A stretch of DNA of 51,142 nt from an uncultured Alphaproteobacteria bacterium. GTDB taxonomy: Bacteria > Pseudomonadota > Alphaproteobacteria > RF32 > CAG-239. How positions within the stretch are numbered: the stretch's first letter is position 1; every line of letters starts with the position of its first letter. The notes under the pieces are model-generated. The model did not search any database. It saw only the letters and a list, made by a program, of their open reading frames with translations, and was not told where the DNA came from. The translations under genes were made by a program, and so were the position numbers. Below are positions 42,931 through 50,650 of this stretch, piece by piece. The stretch covers positions 1-51,142 of the forward strand of contig CAKQKH010000008.1 of assembly GCA_934248075.1 (NCBI GenBank), given 5' to 3'.

Positions 42931-43548
42931 TCAGGGTTGCCAATTATTGTTGCCGACGTGCCACAAATAAAACGAAGCCACCGTCGCATAAGGGTGATAC
43001 GCGGCGCTGAGACGCAAAAAATCTTTTTTACTTAACTTATCGATACCGTATAAAAGCTCCATGCCCTTGCGGATGCCAAAATCATGGTAACTGATGATAT
43101 CCGGCCGCGATAACGAAAATATCAACAGCATTTCAGCCGTCCACCGCCCTACCCCAGGTAAAGCGATGAGCGTGGCAACAACTTCTTCATCAGATAAATT
43201 TTTGAGGGCAACGAAATCTATGGTGCCGTCTGTCGCCGCCCGCGCCGCAGTTTGAATATAGCGGACTTTAGTGCCGCTCAGCCCGCATGAGGAAAGAGAA
43301 TCGGCAGAAAGATTTTGCAAAGCTCGCGGAGTAAGGCTGCCACCGGCCAAGGTCTCTACTCTGCTCCGGATTGTCTCGGCCGCTTTGCCGGAAATCTGCT
43401 GCGAAATGATTGATGAGATAAGCGAAGCAAATATATCCGGACTGGTCTGGCGCTCTATTTTGCCGACGGCTTTAATCACCATGGCTAATTTGGAATCAGC
43501 CGCCGCAAGATAATCCATTTCTTTTTGACCATAGGGAAAGTTATTCAC
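42931..43548 (-). CDS. AlkA-type DNA-3-methyladenine glycosylase (HhH-GPD)
   Basis: 205 residues from GTG 43548, chosen because AAGGAT is 6 bases upstream; a longer ATG reading (43596) begins with a Leu/Lys stretch before the SD. It is a helix-hairpin-helix glycosylase: SISSIISQQISGKAA-type region (about 43-57, seen as LISSIISQQISGKAA), the HhH itself LIALPGVGRWTAEMLLIF (about 128-145), and catalytic Asp156 in SYHDFGIR. It removes alkylated bases such as 3-methyladenine in base excision repair. Short of the N-terminal TBP-like domain of E. coli AlkA, like many bacterial homologues. Converges on the aminotransferase gene. Confidence 0.88.
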   Translation of the reverse strand: MNNFPYGQKEMDYLAAADSKLAMVIKAVGKIERQTSPDIFASLISSIISQQISGKAAETIRSRVETLAGGSLTPRALQNLSADSLSSCGLSGTKVRYIQTAARAATDGTIDFVALKNLSDEEVVATLIALPGVGRWTAEMLLIFSLSRPDIISYHDFGIRKGMELLYGIDKLSKKDFLRLSAAYHPYATVASFYLWHVGNNNWQP

Positions 43549-43658
43549 CGCTTTATCCTTACAAATTTTCAGTAGCAATAAAACAAATTTTAGCAAAAGA
43601 CAACCATTTATTAAAACATTAGAGCTAAACTGGATTTATATCAGCAGGGAGAAAAAAG

Positions 43659-43823
43659 ATGAAAACGTTGGTTTATCTGGTGATTTTGGCCGGTTTGGCG
43701 TATGGCGGAAAATATCTCTATGATCAAGGGTATTTTGACTCGTTTATGGAAAGCTTTAGCCGCACCACAGAACGCACCGAAAATTTTGTAACTGATAAGG
43801 CGGTTAAAGAAGCTAACTTTTAG
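43659..43823 (+). CDS. Small membrane-anchored protein, 54 aa
   Basis: GGGAG lies 7 bases upstream of ATG 43659. The protein begins MKTLVYLVILAGLAYGGKYL, a single N-terminal membrane helix or signal anchor of about 17 residues. A polar 35-residue tail follows (YDQGYFDSFMESFSRTTERT, then ENFVTDKAVKEANF), probably a periplasmic amphipathic helix. It is unrelated in sequence to the other small proteins here. It lies between the divergent AlkA-like gene and tRNA-Phe. No family recognised. Confidence 0.65.
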   Translation: MKTLVYLVILAGLAYGGKYLYDQGYFDSFMESFSRTTERTENFVTDKAVKEANF

Positions 43824-43873
43824 GCCGGTCAAACAACATTAGGAAAAAAATATCACTAATTGTAATTTTTGAC

Positions 43874-43902
43874 TGGACAGATGCAAAAATATGCATTATA
43901 AG
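43874..43902 (+). promoter_or_regulatory. Promoter of tRNA-Phe
   Basis: TGGACA (43874-43879), 17-base spacer, TATAAG (43897-43902), 17 bases before the tRNA 5' end. Confidence 0.6.
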
Positions 43903-43919
43903 ACTTCTCGTTATCTGAT

Positions 43920-43995
<76 letters not shown>

Positions 43996-44003
43996 TTTCA
44001 AGT

Positions 44004-44029
44004 AAGTGCCTTTTAGAGGCACTTTTTTT
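44004..44029 (+). terminator. Terminator of tRNA-Phe
   Basis: AAGTGCCT (44004-44011) pairs with AGGCACTT (44017-44024) and is followed by T5. Confidence 0.88.
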
Positions 44030-44166
44030 GTGCTCTCGCCAATCAGACTTCGTTTACACTCGTCTTCTGGGGGACGGGCCTCGGTTCATCGTCAAAGTTG
44101 GGGGCAGAGTAAAAAATTATAAAAAACTCTGTCGTCGGTTTATTTTGCTCTGTGGCAAATAAATTG

Positions 44167-44192
44167 AAAGCCTCCGCAAATACGAAGGCTTT
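44167..44192 (-). terminator. Possible terminator of the DUF2147 gene
   Basis: AAAGCCTCCG (44167-44176) pairs with CGAAGGCTTT (44183-44192) with one G-U/A-C irregularity, 16 bases after the stop on the minus strand. The T-run is poor. Confidence 0.5.
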
Positions 44193-44207
44193 GATGTGGT
44201 TTAGCTC

Positions 44208-44669
44208 TTATTTTTCCGGAATTTGGGGAATAATCGCTTCAGTTGAGGTATAATCTTTGTTGGGCAGCCAGGTTTGGTTTCTGCCCAGAAAAGCAATTTT
44301 GCCCCTGACAATCAGATTATCACCGTCACGCCACATTTCACAGCCATAAATTTTGCCTTTGGCCGGGTCAAGAATTTCTCCGCCGGTGTATTTGTCGCCA
44401 TTTTCCTGCAAATTCCACGCAATATCCAATCCGATGATTTTGGGCGCGCCGGCAATTTTTGCAGTTGCTTCTTTGTTTTTGAAAAGTTCAATTACACGGG
44501 CGTAATATTTACCCTCGTATTCATAAACCCGAACCACGCTTTTTTGAGTGTTGGTCTCATCATCAACGGTAGTCCAATAGCCGGTGATCGGCTCCGCCGC
44601 CAGCGCCAGTTTGCTAAAGAATAAAGCGGCTAACAAAATGCTTACTTTTTTCATTAATCGGTCTTTCAT
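44208..44669 (-). CDS. DUF2147-family secreted protein
   Basis: 153 residues. From Met6 (44654) it reads MKKVSILLAALFFSKLALA, a Sec signal, then AEPITGYWTTVDDETNTQKS. The start I..GYW.T.DD...KSVV..Y, the central GLDIAWNLQENGDKYTGGEI with LDPAKGKIYGCEM, and the end LIVRGKIAFLGRNQTW are the DUF2147 pattern. The domain is a small periplasmic beta-barrel of unknown function. Either Met1 or Met6 may start; neither has a strong SD, and Met6 gives the better signal peptide. Single gene on its strand. Confidence 0.85.
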   Translation of the reverse strand: MKDRLMKKVSILLAALFFSKLALAAEPITGYWTTVDDETNTQKSVVRVYEYEGKYYARVIELFKNKEATAKIAGAPKIIGLDIAWNLQENGDKYTGGEILDPAKGKIYGCEMWRDGDNLIVRGKIAFLGRNQTWLPNKDYTSTEAIIPQIPEK

Positions 44670-44776
44670 CTTATGAATATAAAATTGAATGAAGCATACA
44701 GTACCTATTTAAGCTCGTCAATAACCAGAATTATTTTTCTTGATTTGATATCAACAGTGCAGTTAAAATGGTTTAA

Positions 44777-44853
44777 GAGTAAAAAGTTTAAAGGATAACA
44801 GCTGCATTGAGGAGCTGAGCTTATAAAAACGGGGAGCATTTGCTCCTTTTTTT
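44777..44853 (+). ncRNA. Candidate small RNA ending in an intrinsic terminator
   Basis: TTGATT (44740-44745), 18 bases, TAAAAT (44764-44769) could start a transcript near 44777. It holds no credible ORF, has a small CAGCT...AGCTG hairpin, and ends in GGAGCA (44833-44838), TGCTCC (44841-44846) and T7. The terminator faces the same way as the NUDIX gene that follows, so it is not that gene's terminator. It could alternatively be the remnant of a lost gene. Confidence 0.4.
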
Positions 44854-44931
44854 GTTTTAAATTATAAAAATTCCTTGTTTATGAACAGTAAAAAGTTATA
44901 ATGTTGTAAAATAATATTGTTGGAGGTTGGT

Positions 44932-45546
44932 ATGAATGGCTGGCTGGAATGGGCTAAAGAATTGCAGTCAATTGCTCAAAATGGATTGACATACACCAAA
45001 GATGCGTTTGACAAAGAGCGGTTTGAGCGACTGCGCGAGATAGCGGCTGAAATCATGAGTTCTTACAGCGGTCTGCCTCTGGAAAAAGTAAAAAACCTGT
45101 TTTGCAACGAAACCGGTTTTCAGACGCCTAAGCTTGATACACGAGCAGCGATTTTTAATAATGATAAAATCCTTTTGGTAAAAGAAAAAAACGGAACCTG
45201 GTCACTGCCAGGAGGCTGGGTTGACTTTGATCAAACCATATCCGGCAACACCGAAAAAGAAGTGTGGGAAGAAGCTGGCTTGCACGTCAGAGCCAAACGC
45301 CTGATAGCTTTGCAAGACCGCAACCGCCACAATACCCCGCCCTATGCCTACAATGTTTGTAAAGTTTTTATGGAATGCGAATTAATCGGCGGTGAATTTC
45401 AGCCCAACATTGAAACAGCCGAGAGCCGCTATTTTGCAATTGACGAACTGCCAGACAATTTTGCCAATGAAAAATGCACCGCCGAACAAGTAAAGATGTG
45501 TTTTGCTGCTCATAATAATCCGCATTGGGTTGTGCAAGTAGATTAA
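44932..45546 (+). CDS. NUDIX hydrolase with N-terminal helical domain
   Basis: 204 residues from ATG 44932 (GGAGG 5 bases upstream; an in-frame TTG at 44917 is unlikely). Residues 1 to about 65 form the helical N-terminal domain typical of a NUDIX subgroup (WLEWAKELQSIAQNGLTYTK onward). The NUDIX box is at 95-117, with core EVWEEAGL intact but the first box Glu replaced by Gln and the Arg by Lys, variants I recall in this subgroup. Likely substrates are ADP-ribose or other nucleotide sugars. Its stop is 6 bases before the flgE sigma-54 element, and no function ties it to the flagellum. Confidence 0.88.
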   Translation: MNGWLEWAKELQSIAQNGLTYTKDAFDKERFERLREIAAEIMSSYSGLPLEKVKNLFCNETGFQTPKLDTRAAIFNNDKILLVKEKNGTWSLPGGWVDFDQTISGNTEKEVWEEAGLHVRAKRLIALQDRNRHNTPPYAYNVCKVFMECELIGGEFQPNIETAESRYFAIDELPDNFANEKCTAEQVKMCFAAHNNPHWVVQVD

Positions 45547-45552
45547 AAATAT

Positions 45553-45568
45553 TGGCACAAAAATTGCA
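45553..45568 (+). promoter_or_regulatory. Sigma-54 (RpoN) -24/-12 promoter of flgE
   Basis: TGGCAC (45553-45558), 5 bases, TTGC (45564-45567), 46 bases before the flgE ATG. Sequence and distance to the start codon are almost the same as at flgI. Confidence 0.82.
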
Positions 45569-45613
45569 TATATTTAAGGGAATTGGTTTAAATATATGTG
45601 ATGAGAGGCTGCC

Positions 45614-46825
45614 ATGGCACTTAATTCGTTTATGCCCTGCACGACAGGATTGGAAGCGCAAAGCCACGCATTGGGCGAGGTTGCGACTAATATCGCCAAT
45701 ATGCGCACGGTGGGATATAAATCCAATAAAACCATGTTTTATTCTCTGCTGGGATCTAATCCGGTGGTCAAATCGCATAACAGCGGCATTGCCTCGTCGC
45801 GGGCAGATATTGCCGGAGTGGGATATTATGACCGCACCAATATTTTGGACGGCGGCATTGTCAGCACCACCGGCAACAACTACGATGTGGCGATTTCCGG
45901 CAATGACAACGCCTTTTTTACTTTGCGCGATAATTTCGGTTACAACTACTACTCTCGCGCCGGTGATTTTTCTACCCGCACCGAAAACGGAGTCACCTAT
46001 TTGGTTAATAACAGCGGCCTTAAGGTTCAGGGTTTTCCATCAATAGACGGCAAAGACGTGTATAGCGTCGGCGCTGAAGATATTGTTATTAAATATCCTG
46101 AAAAAATTCCGCCGGTTCCAACCACTGATTTGACCATTACGGCCAATGTTCCCGCCACCGACGTGGACAGCAGCAGCTATTCAATGACAATTTATGCGCC
46201 GACGCATGACGGTGAAACCATGAATATGATCTTCAAAAAGGTTGAAGGCCAGCAAAACCTTTGGGATCTGTCCTTCGCCGTAGAAGGTGGCACCGCGACT
46301 GGCAGCGTTGCGCAAGTGCAATTTAACAGCCGAGGCGAAGTGGAAACCCCTAAGGTTTTGGACGTGAGCATTGCTTGGGACGACGGCGACACCAATCAGG
46401 TGCATCTGGATATCTCAACCATGACGCAGCTGGCCGGCGGCCCCGGAACGACTTATGTCAATCAGGACGGAGCGCCGGGCGGACAGTTTGTAAAAAGTTT
46501 TATTGATAAAGACGGCGTGGTTAAGGCTTATTACAGCAACGGCGACACCTATAACTTTGGCAAACTCGCCCTGACCGCTTTTACCGCTCCGGAAAACTTA
46601 ACCCCGATTAACGGCACTTTGTTTGAAGCCAACGCGGAAACCGGCGACACCCATTTTGTTGAAAACAACGGCATTTTGCAGCCGCAGGCTTTGGAGCAAT
46701 CGGCGGTAAATGTGGAAGAAGAATTTTCTAATATGATTGTGGTGCAGCGGGCGTATAGCCTGAACACCCAAAGCTTTACCGCCACTAATGAGATGCTGCA
46801 ATTGTTGGTGGATCTGAAAACCTAA
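45614..46825 (+). CDS. flgE: FlgE, flagellar hook protein
   Basis: 403 residues, as in other hook proteins. The N-terminal heptads carry the axial-protein motif (GLEAQSHALGEVATNIANMR, then TVGYKSNKTMFYSLLG), and the C-terminal D0 helix is ALEQSAVNVEEEFSNMIVVQ, then RAYSLNTQSFTATNEMLQLL. The middle is a beta-rich hook domain. A Cys at residue 9 in the D0 helix is unusual for an axial protein. It is monocistronic: a sigma-54-type promoter before, a terminator after, no flgD or flgC adjacent. AGAGG 6 bases upstream serves as SD. It forms the universal joint outside the outer membrane. Confidence 0.94.
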   Translation: MALNSFMPCTTGLEAQSHALGEVATNIANMRTVGYKSNKTMFYSLLGSNPVVKSHNSGIASSRADIAGVGYYDRTNILDGGIVSTTGNNYDVAISGNDNAFFTLRDNFGYNYYSRAGDFSTRTENGVTYLVNNSGLKVQGFPSIDGKDVYSVGAEDIVIKYPEKIPPVPTTDLTITANVPATDVDSSSYSMTIYAPTHDGETMNMIFKKVEGQQNLWDLSFAVEGGTATGSVAQVQFNSRGEVETPKVLDVSIAWDDGDTNQVHLDISTMTQLAGGPGTTYVNQDGAPGGQFVKSFIDKDGVVKAYYSNGDTYNFGKLALTAFTAPENLTPINGTLFEANAETGDTHFVENNGILQPQALEQSAVNVEEEFSNMIVVQRAYSLNTQSFTATNEMLQLLVDLKT

Positions 46826-46838
46826 GTTTTTTTCAAAA

Positions 46839-46870
46839 AAAAAGAAGGAGCCAAACGGCTCCTTTTCTTT
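46839..46870. terminator. Bidirectional terminator between flgE and the DUF2934 paralogue
   Basis: AAGGAGCC (46845-46852) pairs with GGCTCCTT (46857-46864) around AAAC, with a long A-run before and TTCTTT after. Confidence 0.85.
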
Positions 46871-46887
46871 AACCCGCAAACCAACAA

Positions 46888-47220
46888 CTATTTGGATTTT
46901 TTGCTGTTCTTTTTGTTGTTTAAGAGTTTGCTGTCAGAACCGGAATTTTTGCCGGCAGACAATTTGGAAGAAGAACGCGGATTCAGAACAGTGGCTTTGA
47001 AGCTGGCTGTTTTGAGGCTGGCAGCTTTGGCAACTGATTTTTTGGCGGCAATAACGCGGCTGGAAGCCAATTTTTTGCCGGCGGTTTTCAGAGCGGACAT
47101 AGCGTTGAGCTGGTGAATGGCGGCGTCCCAATCCTGAGAACTGGTATTGGCCGGACAACCGTTGTTTTGCCAAATGTAATAAGCGGCTTCTGCAATCGCT
47201 TTTTCGTTAAACTTTATCAT
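46888..47220 (-). CDS. DUF2934-domain protein with Lys-rich tail (paralogue)
   Basis: 110 residues. The N-terminus (MIKFNEKAIAEAAYYIWQNN, then GCPANTSSQDWDAAIHQLN) aligns closely with the protein at 26044-26292: both begin MIK.NEKAI.EAAY.IWQN.GCP. The tail (about 45-110) is Lys/Ala/Ser-rich (AAKKSVAKAASLKTAS, then NNKKNSKKSK), longer and more Ala-rich than its paralogue's. SD GGAG is 6 bases upstream. Predicted strongly basic, so a nucleic-acid-binding role is plausible but unproven. It converges on flgE; only the terminator separates them. Confidence 0.85.
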   Translation of the reverse strand: MIKFNEKAIAEAAYYIWQNNGCPANTSSQDWDAAIHQLNAMSALKTAGKKLASSRVIAAKKSVAKAASLKTASFKATVLNPRSSSKLSAGKNSGSDSKLLNNKKNSKKSK

Positions 47221-47303
47221 TGATAATCTCCAGACATAAAAAAATTAAATCGGTAAGAAAATTAACGATAAATGTTTAATAAACCGTTTATAAATCAGGA
47301 TAT

Positions 47304-49340
47304 TTACGCATTTTTTAAGACCGCGCACAGATGATTTACGATTTTTTGCGCGGTTTTGACATGAGGATCAAACAACAGCGGAATTTTGGAAAGGCGCTCG
47401 TCTTTTTTGTAGTCATCTCGGCGAATAATCACACGCTCAAATTCTTTGGACAAAGCGGTGATATCAGAAATTTCATAATAGCCGCAAATCAGCGATTTGG
47501 CCCAATCATTAAAATTATTTTCACGGCCAGCCAGATGAAACAGCGGCTTACCGGCAGGCAGATATTCCCCTAAAAAGGAGCAGCAATCCGTTATCATGCC
47601 ACTGGAGCGCATAAACAAACCAAAATAGTCGCCGCCTTCATATATAGTGCCAATCTTTTGCCAGGCGGCATAATAATCATCAATCTCGGCTTCAGTCATT
47701 ATTTTATTTTTGATAACCGCAGTCTTAAACCTTGGATGCGGTTTAAAAACCCAATCGACCTGATCTTGATATTGCCGCGCCAATTGCAAAATTGCCGCAC
47801 CGGTGTTTTCAAACGTTGCGCAGGCCAACCCGTGAGCCTCAAACGAATGATGCGGCGCATATATAATCAGAGGTTTCAAACCGGCGGCAGGTTTAACGGA
47901 ATCAACATAAACATCTAACTTGGGGTAACCAATCGCCACGCAGTTAGTTATTTTTTGTTTAATCTGCTGGCTAAAGTGTTCAATAACCCATTCATTTTCC
48001 ACAAACATCTGCCATAAATTGAGATGAAACTGGCGATTGTAGTTATCAGCTAATTCAACTAAATGCATGCCATAAGGGGAGTAACAGCAAAGAGCTGATT
48101 TAGAAACAATCACCGGATGCTGGCAATCGGCCAGCTCCCATGGTTGCTGGTAAAAGAGAATATCAACCCCCAGCTCATCGGCAGTCAAATAGCGTTTATG
48201 AGCGCGATCATAAGCCCAACGAACATTAAGCCCTAAGGAACAAAAGAAATTGTAACAATCATCTATGGTTTTATAAAAATTTTGCTTGCCCCGATGTGAT
48301 ATAATCATTTCGGTCACCAGCACTTCAGGCTCAAAATAAGGGCTGCGGGCGAACTCATCATAAAGCGACTGATATTGCCACTTGGCTTGCTCGCAAACCA
48401 AAAACCCGACTTTTAGCTTGCGCCGTCCGAAGTCTTGACGAAGTTTGGTTAATTTGCAAGCATAATTTTCTGCCGTTGGTTTGGCAAAATCAGGATACCG
48501 AGAAAATTTCAGGCCTAAAAACTTAATGCGGGTTTTATCAAAATTATGTTTGATTTTAAGCACTGGGAGCTTTAAGACCTGCACCACTGTCTCGCGATTT
48601 TTGGTTTGCGCTTGCCAGAAGAAATCGCGGATCTTGCGCAGTGTCCGCAAATAACAAAGTTGAGGATATTTGCGAAACAGCAGCCGCTTGGTTTCCTTTT
48701 TATATTTCAAGCGTTGCTGCACATTTCTTGATTCATCGTCAGGCTTAATGCGATAAAAATATAAAATCTCGGGAATTTTATAAATTTTCAATTTGAGGCG
48801 CAAAGCCATGCCCAGCCACAAGTCATAATCCTCCTGACCATGGACAAAGGCAGAATCATAGCCGCCGAGACGGTCAAAATCAGTTTTGCGAAACAACGAG
48901 GCATTAATCAGACAATTACCATTAATCAGGTTTTGGCGATTAGGATACGGCAGGTCCATTTCGCCATGACTTTGCCCAAACAACATAACCCTGTTGGTAA
49001 TAATGTCACCGCGCCTATTCTCCATTGCTGATAATAATTTTTCCAAACAATCTGGAGTAATAATGTCATCGGCGTCCAGCGGATAAATATATTGGCCTTG
49101 CGCCGCCGCAACAGCTTGATTTCGCGCAGAAACGACACCTTGGTTGTTTTGCCTAATCAGTCGAAAATTGTCTTTATCAGAAATATATTGACTGATAATG
49201 GCCGCGGAATTATCAGTTGAACCATCGTCAACAATTATAACCTCATAATCAGAAATGGTTTGCGTCGCTACGGAATCCAGACATTCGGTAATGTATTTTT
49301 CTTGATTGTAACATGGTATGACAACGGATATTTTGGGCAT
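47304..49340 (-). CDS. GT2 glycosyltransferase fused to a CDP-glycerol-transferase-like domain
   Basis: 678 residues. Residues 1 to about 230 are a GT-A GT2 domain: ISVVIPCYNQEKYITECLDS, VIIVDDGSTDNSA and the LDADD metal motif. The C-terminal part (about 300-678) resembles CDP-glycerol/poly(ribitol or glycerol-phosphate) transferases: VGFLVCEQAKWQYQSLYDEF, IIYAPHHSF, VDWVFKPHPRF, and SSGMITDCCSFLGEYLPAGK with PLFHL. It could add both a sugar and a polyol- or sugar-phosphate to a surface glycan. The SD is weak (GGAAG). It lies 9 bases after the acetyltransferase gene, so the pair is probably co-transcribed in the polysaccharide cluster. Confidence 0.85.
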   Translation of the reverse strand: MPKISVVIPCYNQEKYITECLDSVATQTISDYEVIIVDDGSTDNSAAIISQYISDKDNFRLIRQNNQGVVSARNQAVAAAQGQYIYPLDADDIITPDCLEKLLSAMENRRGDIITNRVMLFGQSHGEMDLPYPNRQNLINGNCLINASLFRKTDFDRLGGYDSAFVHGQEDYDLWLGMALRLKLKIYKIPEILYFYRIKPDDESRNVQQRLKYKKETKRLLFRKYPQLCYLRTLRKIRDFFWQAQTKNRETVVQVLKLPVLKIKHNFDKTRIKFLGLKFSRYPDFAKPTAENYACKLTKLRQDFGRRKLKVGFLVCEQAKWQYQSLYDEFARSPYFEPEVLVTEMIISHRGKQNFYKTIDDCYNFFCSLGLNVRWAYDRAHKRYLTADELGVDILFYQQPWELADCQHPVIVSKSALCCYSPYGMHLVELADNYNRQFHLNLWQMFVENEWVIEHFSQQIKQKITNCVAIGYPKLDVYVDSVKPAAGLKPLIIYAPHHSFEAHGLACATFENTGAAILQLARQYQDQVDWVFKPHPRFKTAVIKNKIMTEAEIDDYYAAWQKIGTIYEGGDYFGLFMRSSGMITDCCSFLGEYLPAGKPLFHLAGRENNFNDWAKSLICGYYEISDITALSKEFERVIIRRDDYKKDERLSKIPLLFDPHVKTAQKIVNHLCAVLKNA

Positions 49341-49349
49341 GACAGCTTC

Positions 49350-49955
49350 CTAGCAAAAACTTTGCTCGCTTTTTAATTTGGCAAAATGCTCGGCGTTACG
49401 ATACTTAAAGACCTTAGCCGGATTGCCGCCGGCAATCGCCAAAGGCGGAATATCCCCACGCACCACCGCGCCGGCCTGAATAATTGCGCCTTCACCGATT
49501 TTGGCGCCGGGCAAAATGGTTACACGGCTGCCAATCCAGACAAAATCGCCAATTTCAATATCTTTATAAACATAATCATCAGGAGAATACGGAATATGCT
49601 GACCATGGTCATAGTTATGATTTTGGGCAATTATTAATAGCTCAACACCACTGTGAACATAGTTGCCGAAAGTAACTTTGCCGTGGCCATGAATCTCACA
49701 ACCATTAAAACTGCAATTATCACCCACAGAAGTGTTGGAAGTCAGCAAAGTTTTGCCACCGCAACGCAAATTGGCGCCAACATGACGGCATTTTTTATAA
49801 ATTTTTGCAGTCCAGATATTGTTGTACGGATTTAACGTCTTGGCCTTGATTTTGATGAGCGGTATAAAACCAAATAAGTAATATGTAGTGTATTTTGGCG
49901 CTGTTATGATTTTGAATAATGGCAAAAAACCAAAGAGGTTAAGCCAGCTACACAT
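49350..49955 (-). CDS. Left-handed beta-helix O-acetyltransferase
   Basis: 201 residues. Hexapeptide repeats run from about 75 to 180 (TSVGDNCSFNGCEIHGHGKV, IEIGDFVWIGSRVTILPGAK, IGEGAIIQAGAVVRGDIPPL), the sugar O-acyltransferase type using acetyl-CoA. AIAGGNPAKVFKYR is the usual C-terminal motif. The putative catalytic His is in AQNHNYDHG. The extra N-terminal 55 residues have an amphipathic repeat (LFGFLPLFKIIT, LFGFIPLIKIKA), an internal duplication. SD AAAGGA is 7 bases upstream. It acts in the cytoplasm on a glycan or its precursor, in one unit with the GT fusion. Confidence 0.9.
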   Translation of the reverse strand: MCSWLNLFGFLPLFKIITAPKYTTYYLFGFIPLIKIKAKTLNPYNNIWTAKIYKKCRHVGANLRCGGKTLLTSNTSVGDNCSFNGCEIHGHGKVTFGNYVHSGVELLIIAQNHNYDHGQHIPYSPDDYVYKDIEIGDFVWIGSRVTILPGAKIGEGAIIQAGAVVRGDIPPLAIAGGNPAKVFKYRNAEHFAKLKSEQSFC

Positions 49956-49975
49956 ATCTTAGTCCTTTTAAGCAA

Positions 49976-50074
49976 TTATTTATTCGGCAAAAAAACTGAA
50001 AATGGATGCCGTCGCACATCAAAGCCAGCGACGAACTCGCCGGTTTTTAGATGTTTTTCGGCATTCTTGTTCAT
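49976..50074 (-). CDS. Possible small protein, 32 aa
   Basis: ATG 50074 has AAAGGTG 7 bases upstream. It encodes MNKNAEKHLKTGEFVAGFDV, then RRHPFSVFLPNK, 32 residues, basic, with no membrane segment. It stops 21 bases before the acetyltransferase start, so it could be a leader peptide or the trimmed end of a lost gene. No homologue recognised. Confidence 0.35.
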   Translation of the reverse strand: MNKNAEKHLKTGEFVAGFDVRRHPFSVFLPNK

Positions 50075-50159
50075 TGTTTTTCACCTTTTATACAAATCCG
50101 GCTCTCGCCGTAAACCTCAAACGATATGGTGTTCTAATCTACCCTCTTTCCCCCTTGTG

Positions 50160-50624
50160 TCAATAGAAGAAATTAAATATCCTAACGTTTTTTGTCAGAC
50201 AAACACCACACTTTGCCAAACAAACGCAAATATTTTCGGCTATAAAAAGGTGATTTACTGCGATATATTTCCAGAAAATCACCCAATTTAAAACAAACTT
50301 TTTTTCTACCTTCGGCGGCAAAGACAATTTTTTCATTTCTGCAATTGTCATATCACCGCCCCAAACAATACGGAGGACGCAAAGGCTAGAAAAATAGTCA
50401 GTAATTTCCTGTACCGGCGGAAATTTACAAATACCACATACGGCTTCATTTCCGGCTGTTCGTCCAATACTTCTTTTACCGCAGGACAAATCAAATCAAC
50501 TTGCGCATAAGGTTTTGCGGGCAAACGAACAATATTCTGATTTTCCGCCAGCAACTCGGTGGCAAAACTTAATGTGCAATTCACCGGCACATTGGATGGG
50601 GTGGAATGAAAATGTATATAACAT
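50160..50624 (-). pseudogene. Probable frameshifted gene in the polysaccharide cluster
   Basis: ATG 50624 has AAAAAGGAA and lies 26 bases after the upstream gene's stop, so a gene should begin here, but the frame ends at 50496 after 42 residues (MLYTFSFHPIQ onward). The best protein-like sequence then lies in a second frame (50590-50348: CTLSFATELLAENQNIVRLP, then AKPYAQVDLICPAVKEVLDE and KPYVVFVNF). After that a third frame looks better (VQEITDYFSSLCVLRIVWGG, then DMTIAEMKKLSLPPKVEKKF) and runs to 50160. Two frame changes would join them. Alternatively 50348-50590 and 50160-50351 are separate small genes sharing an ATGA overlap. Family not recognised. Confidence 0.4.
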
Positions 50625-50650
50625 AGATTCCTTTTTATGTGTATATCACG

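Noticed and set aside
44030..44160. Possible RNA element between tRNA-Phe and the DUF2147 gene
   Set aside because: No convincing stem, promoter or terminator beyond those listed.
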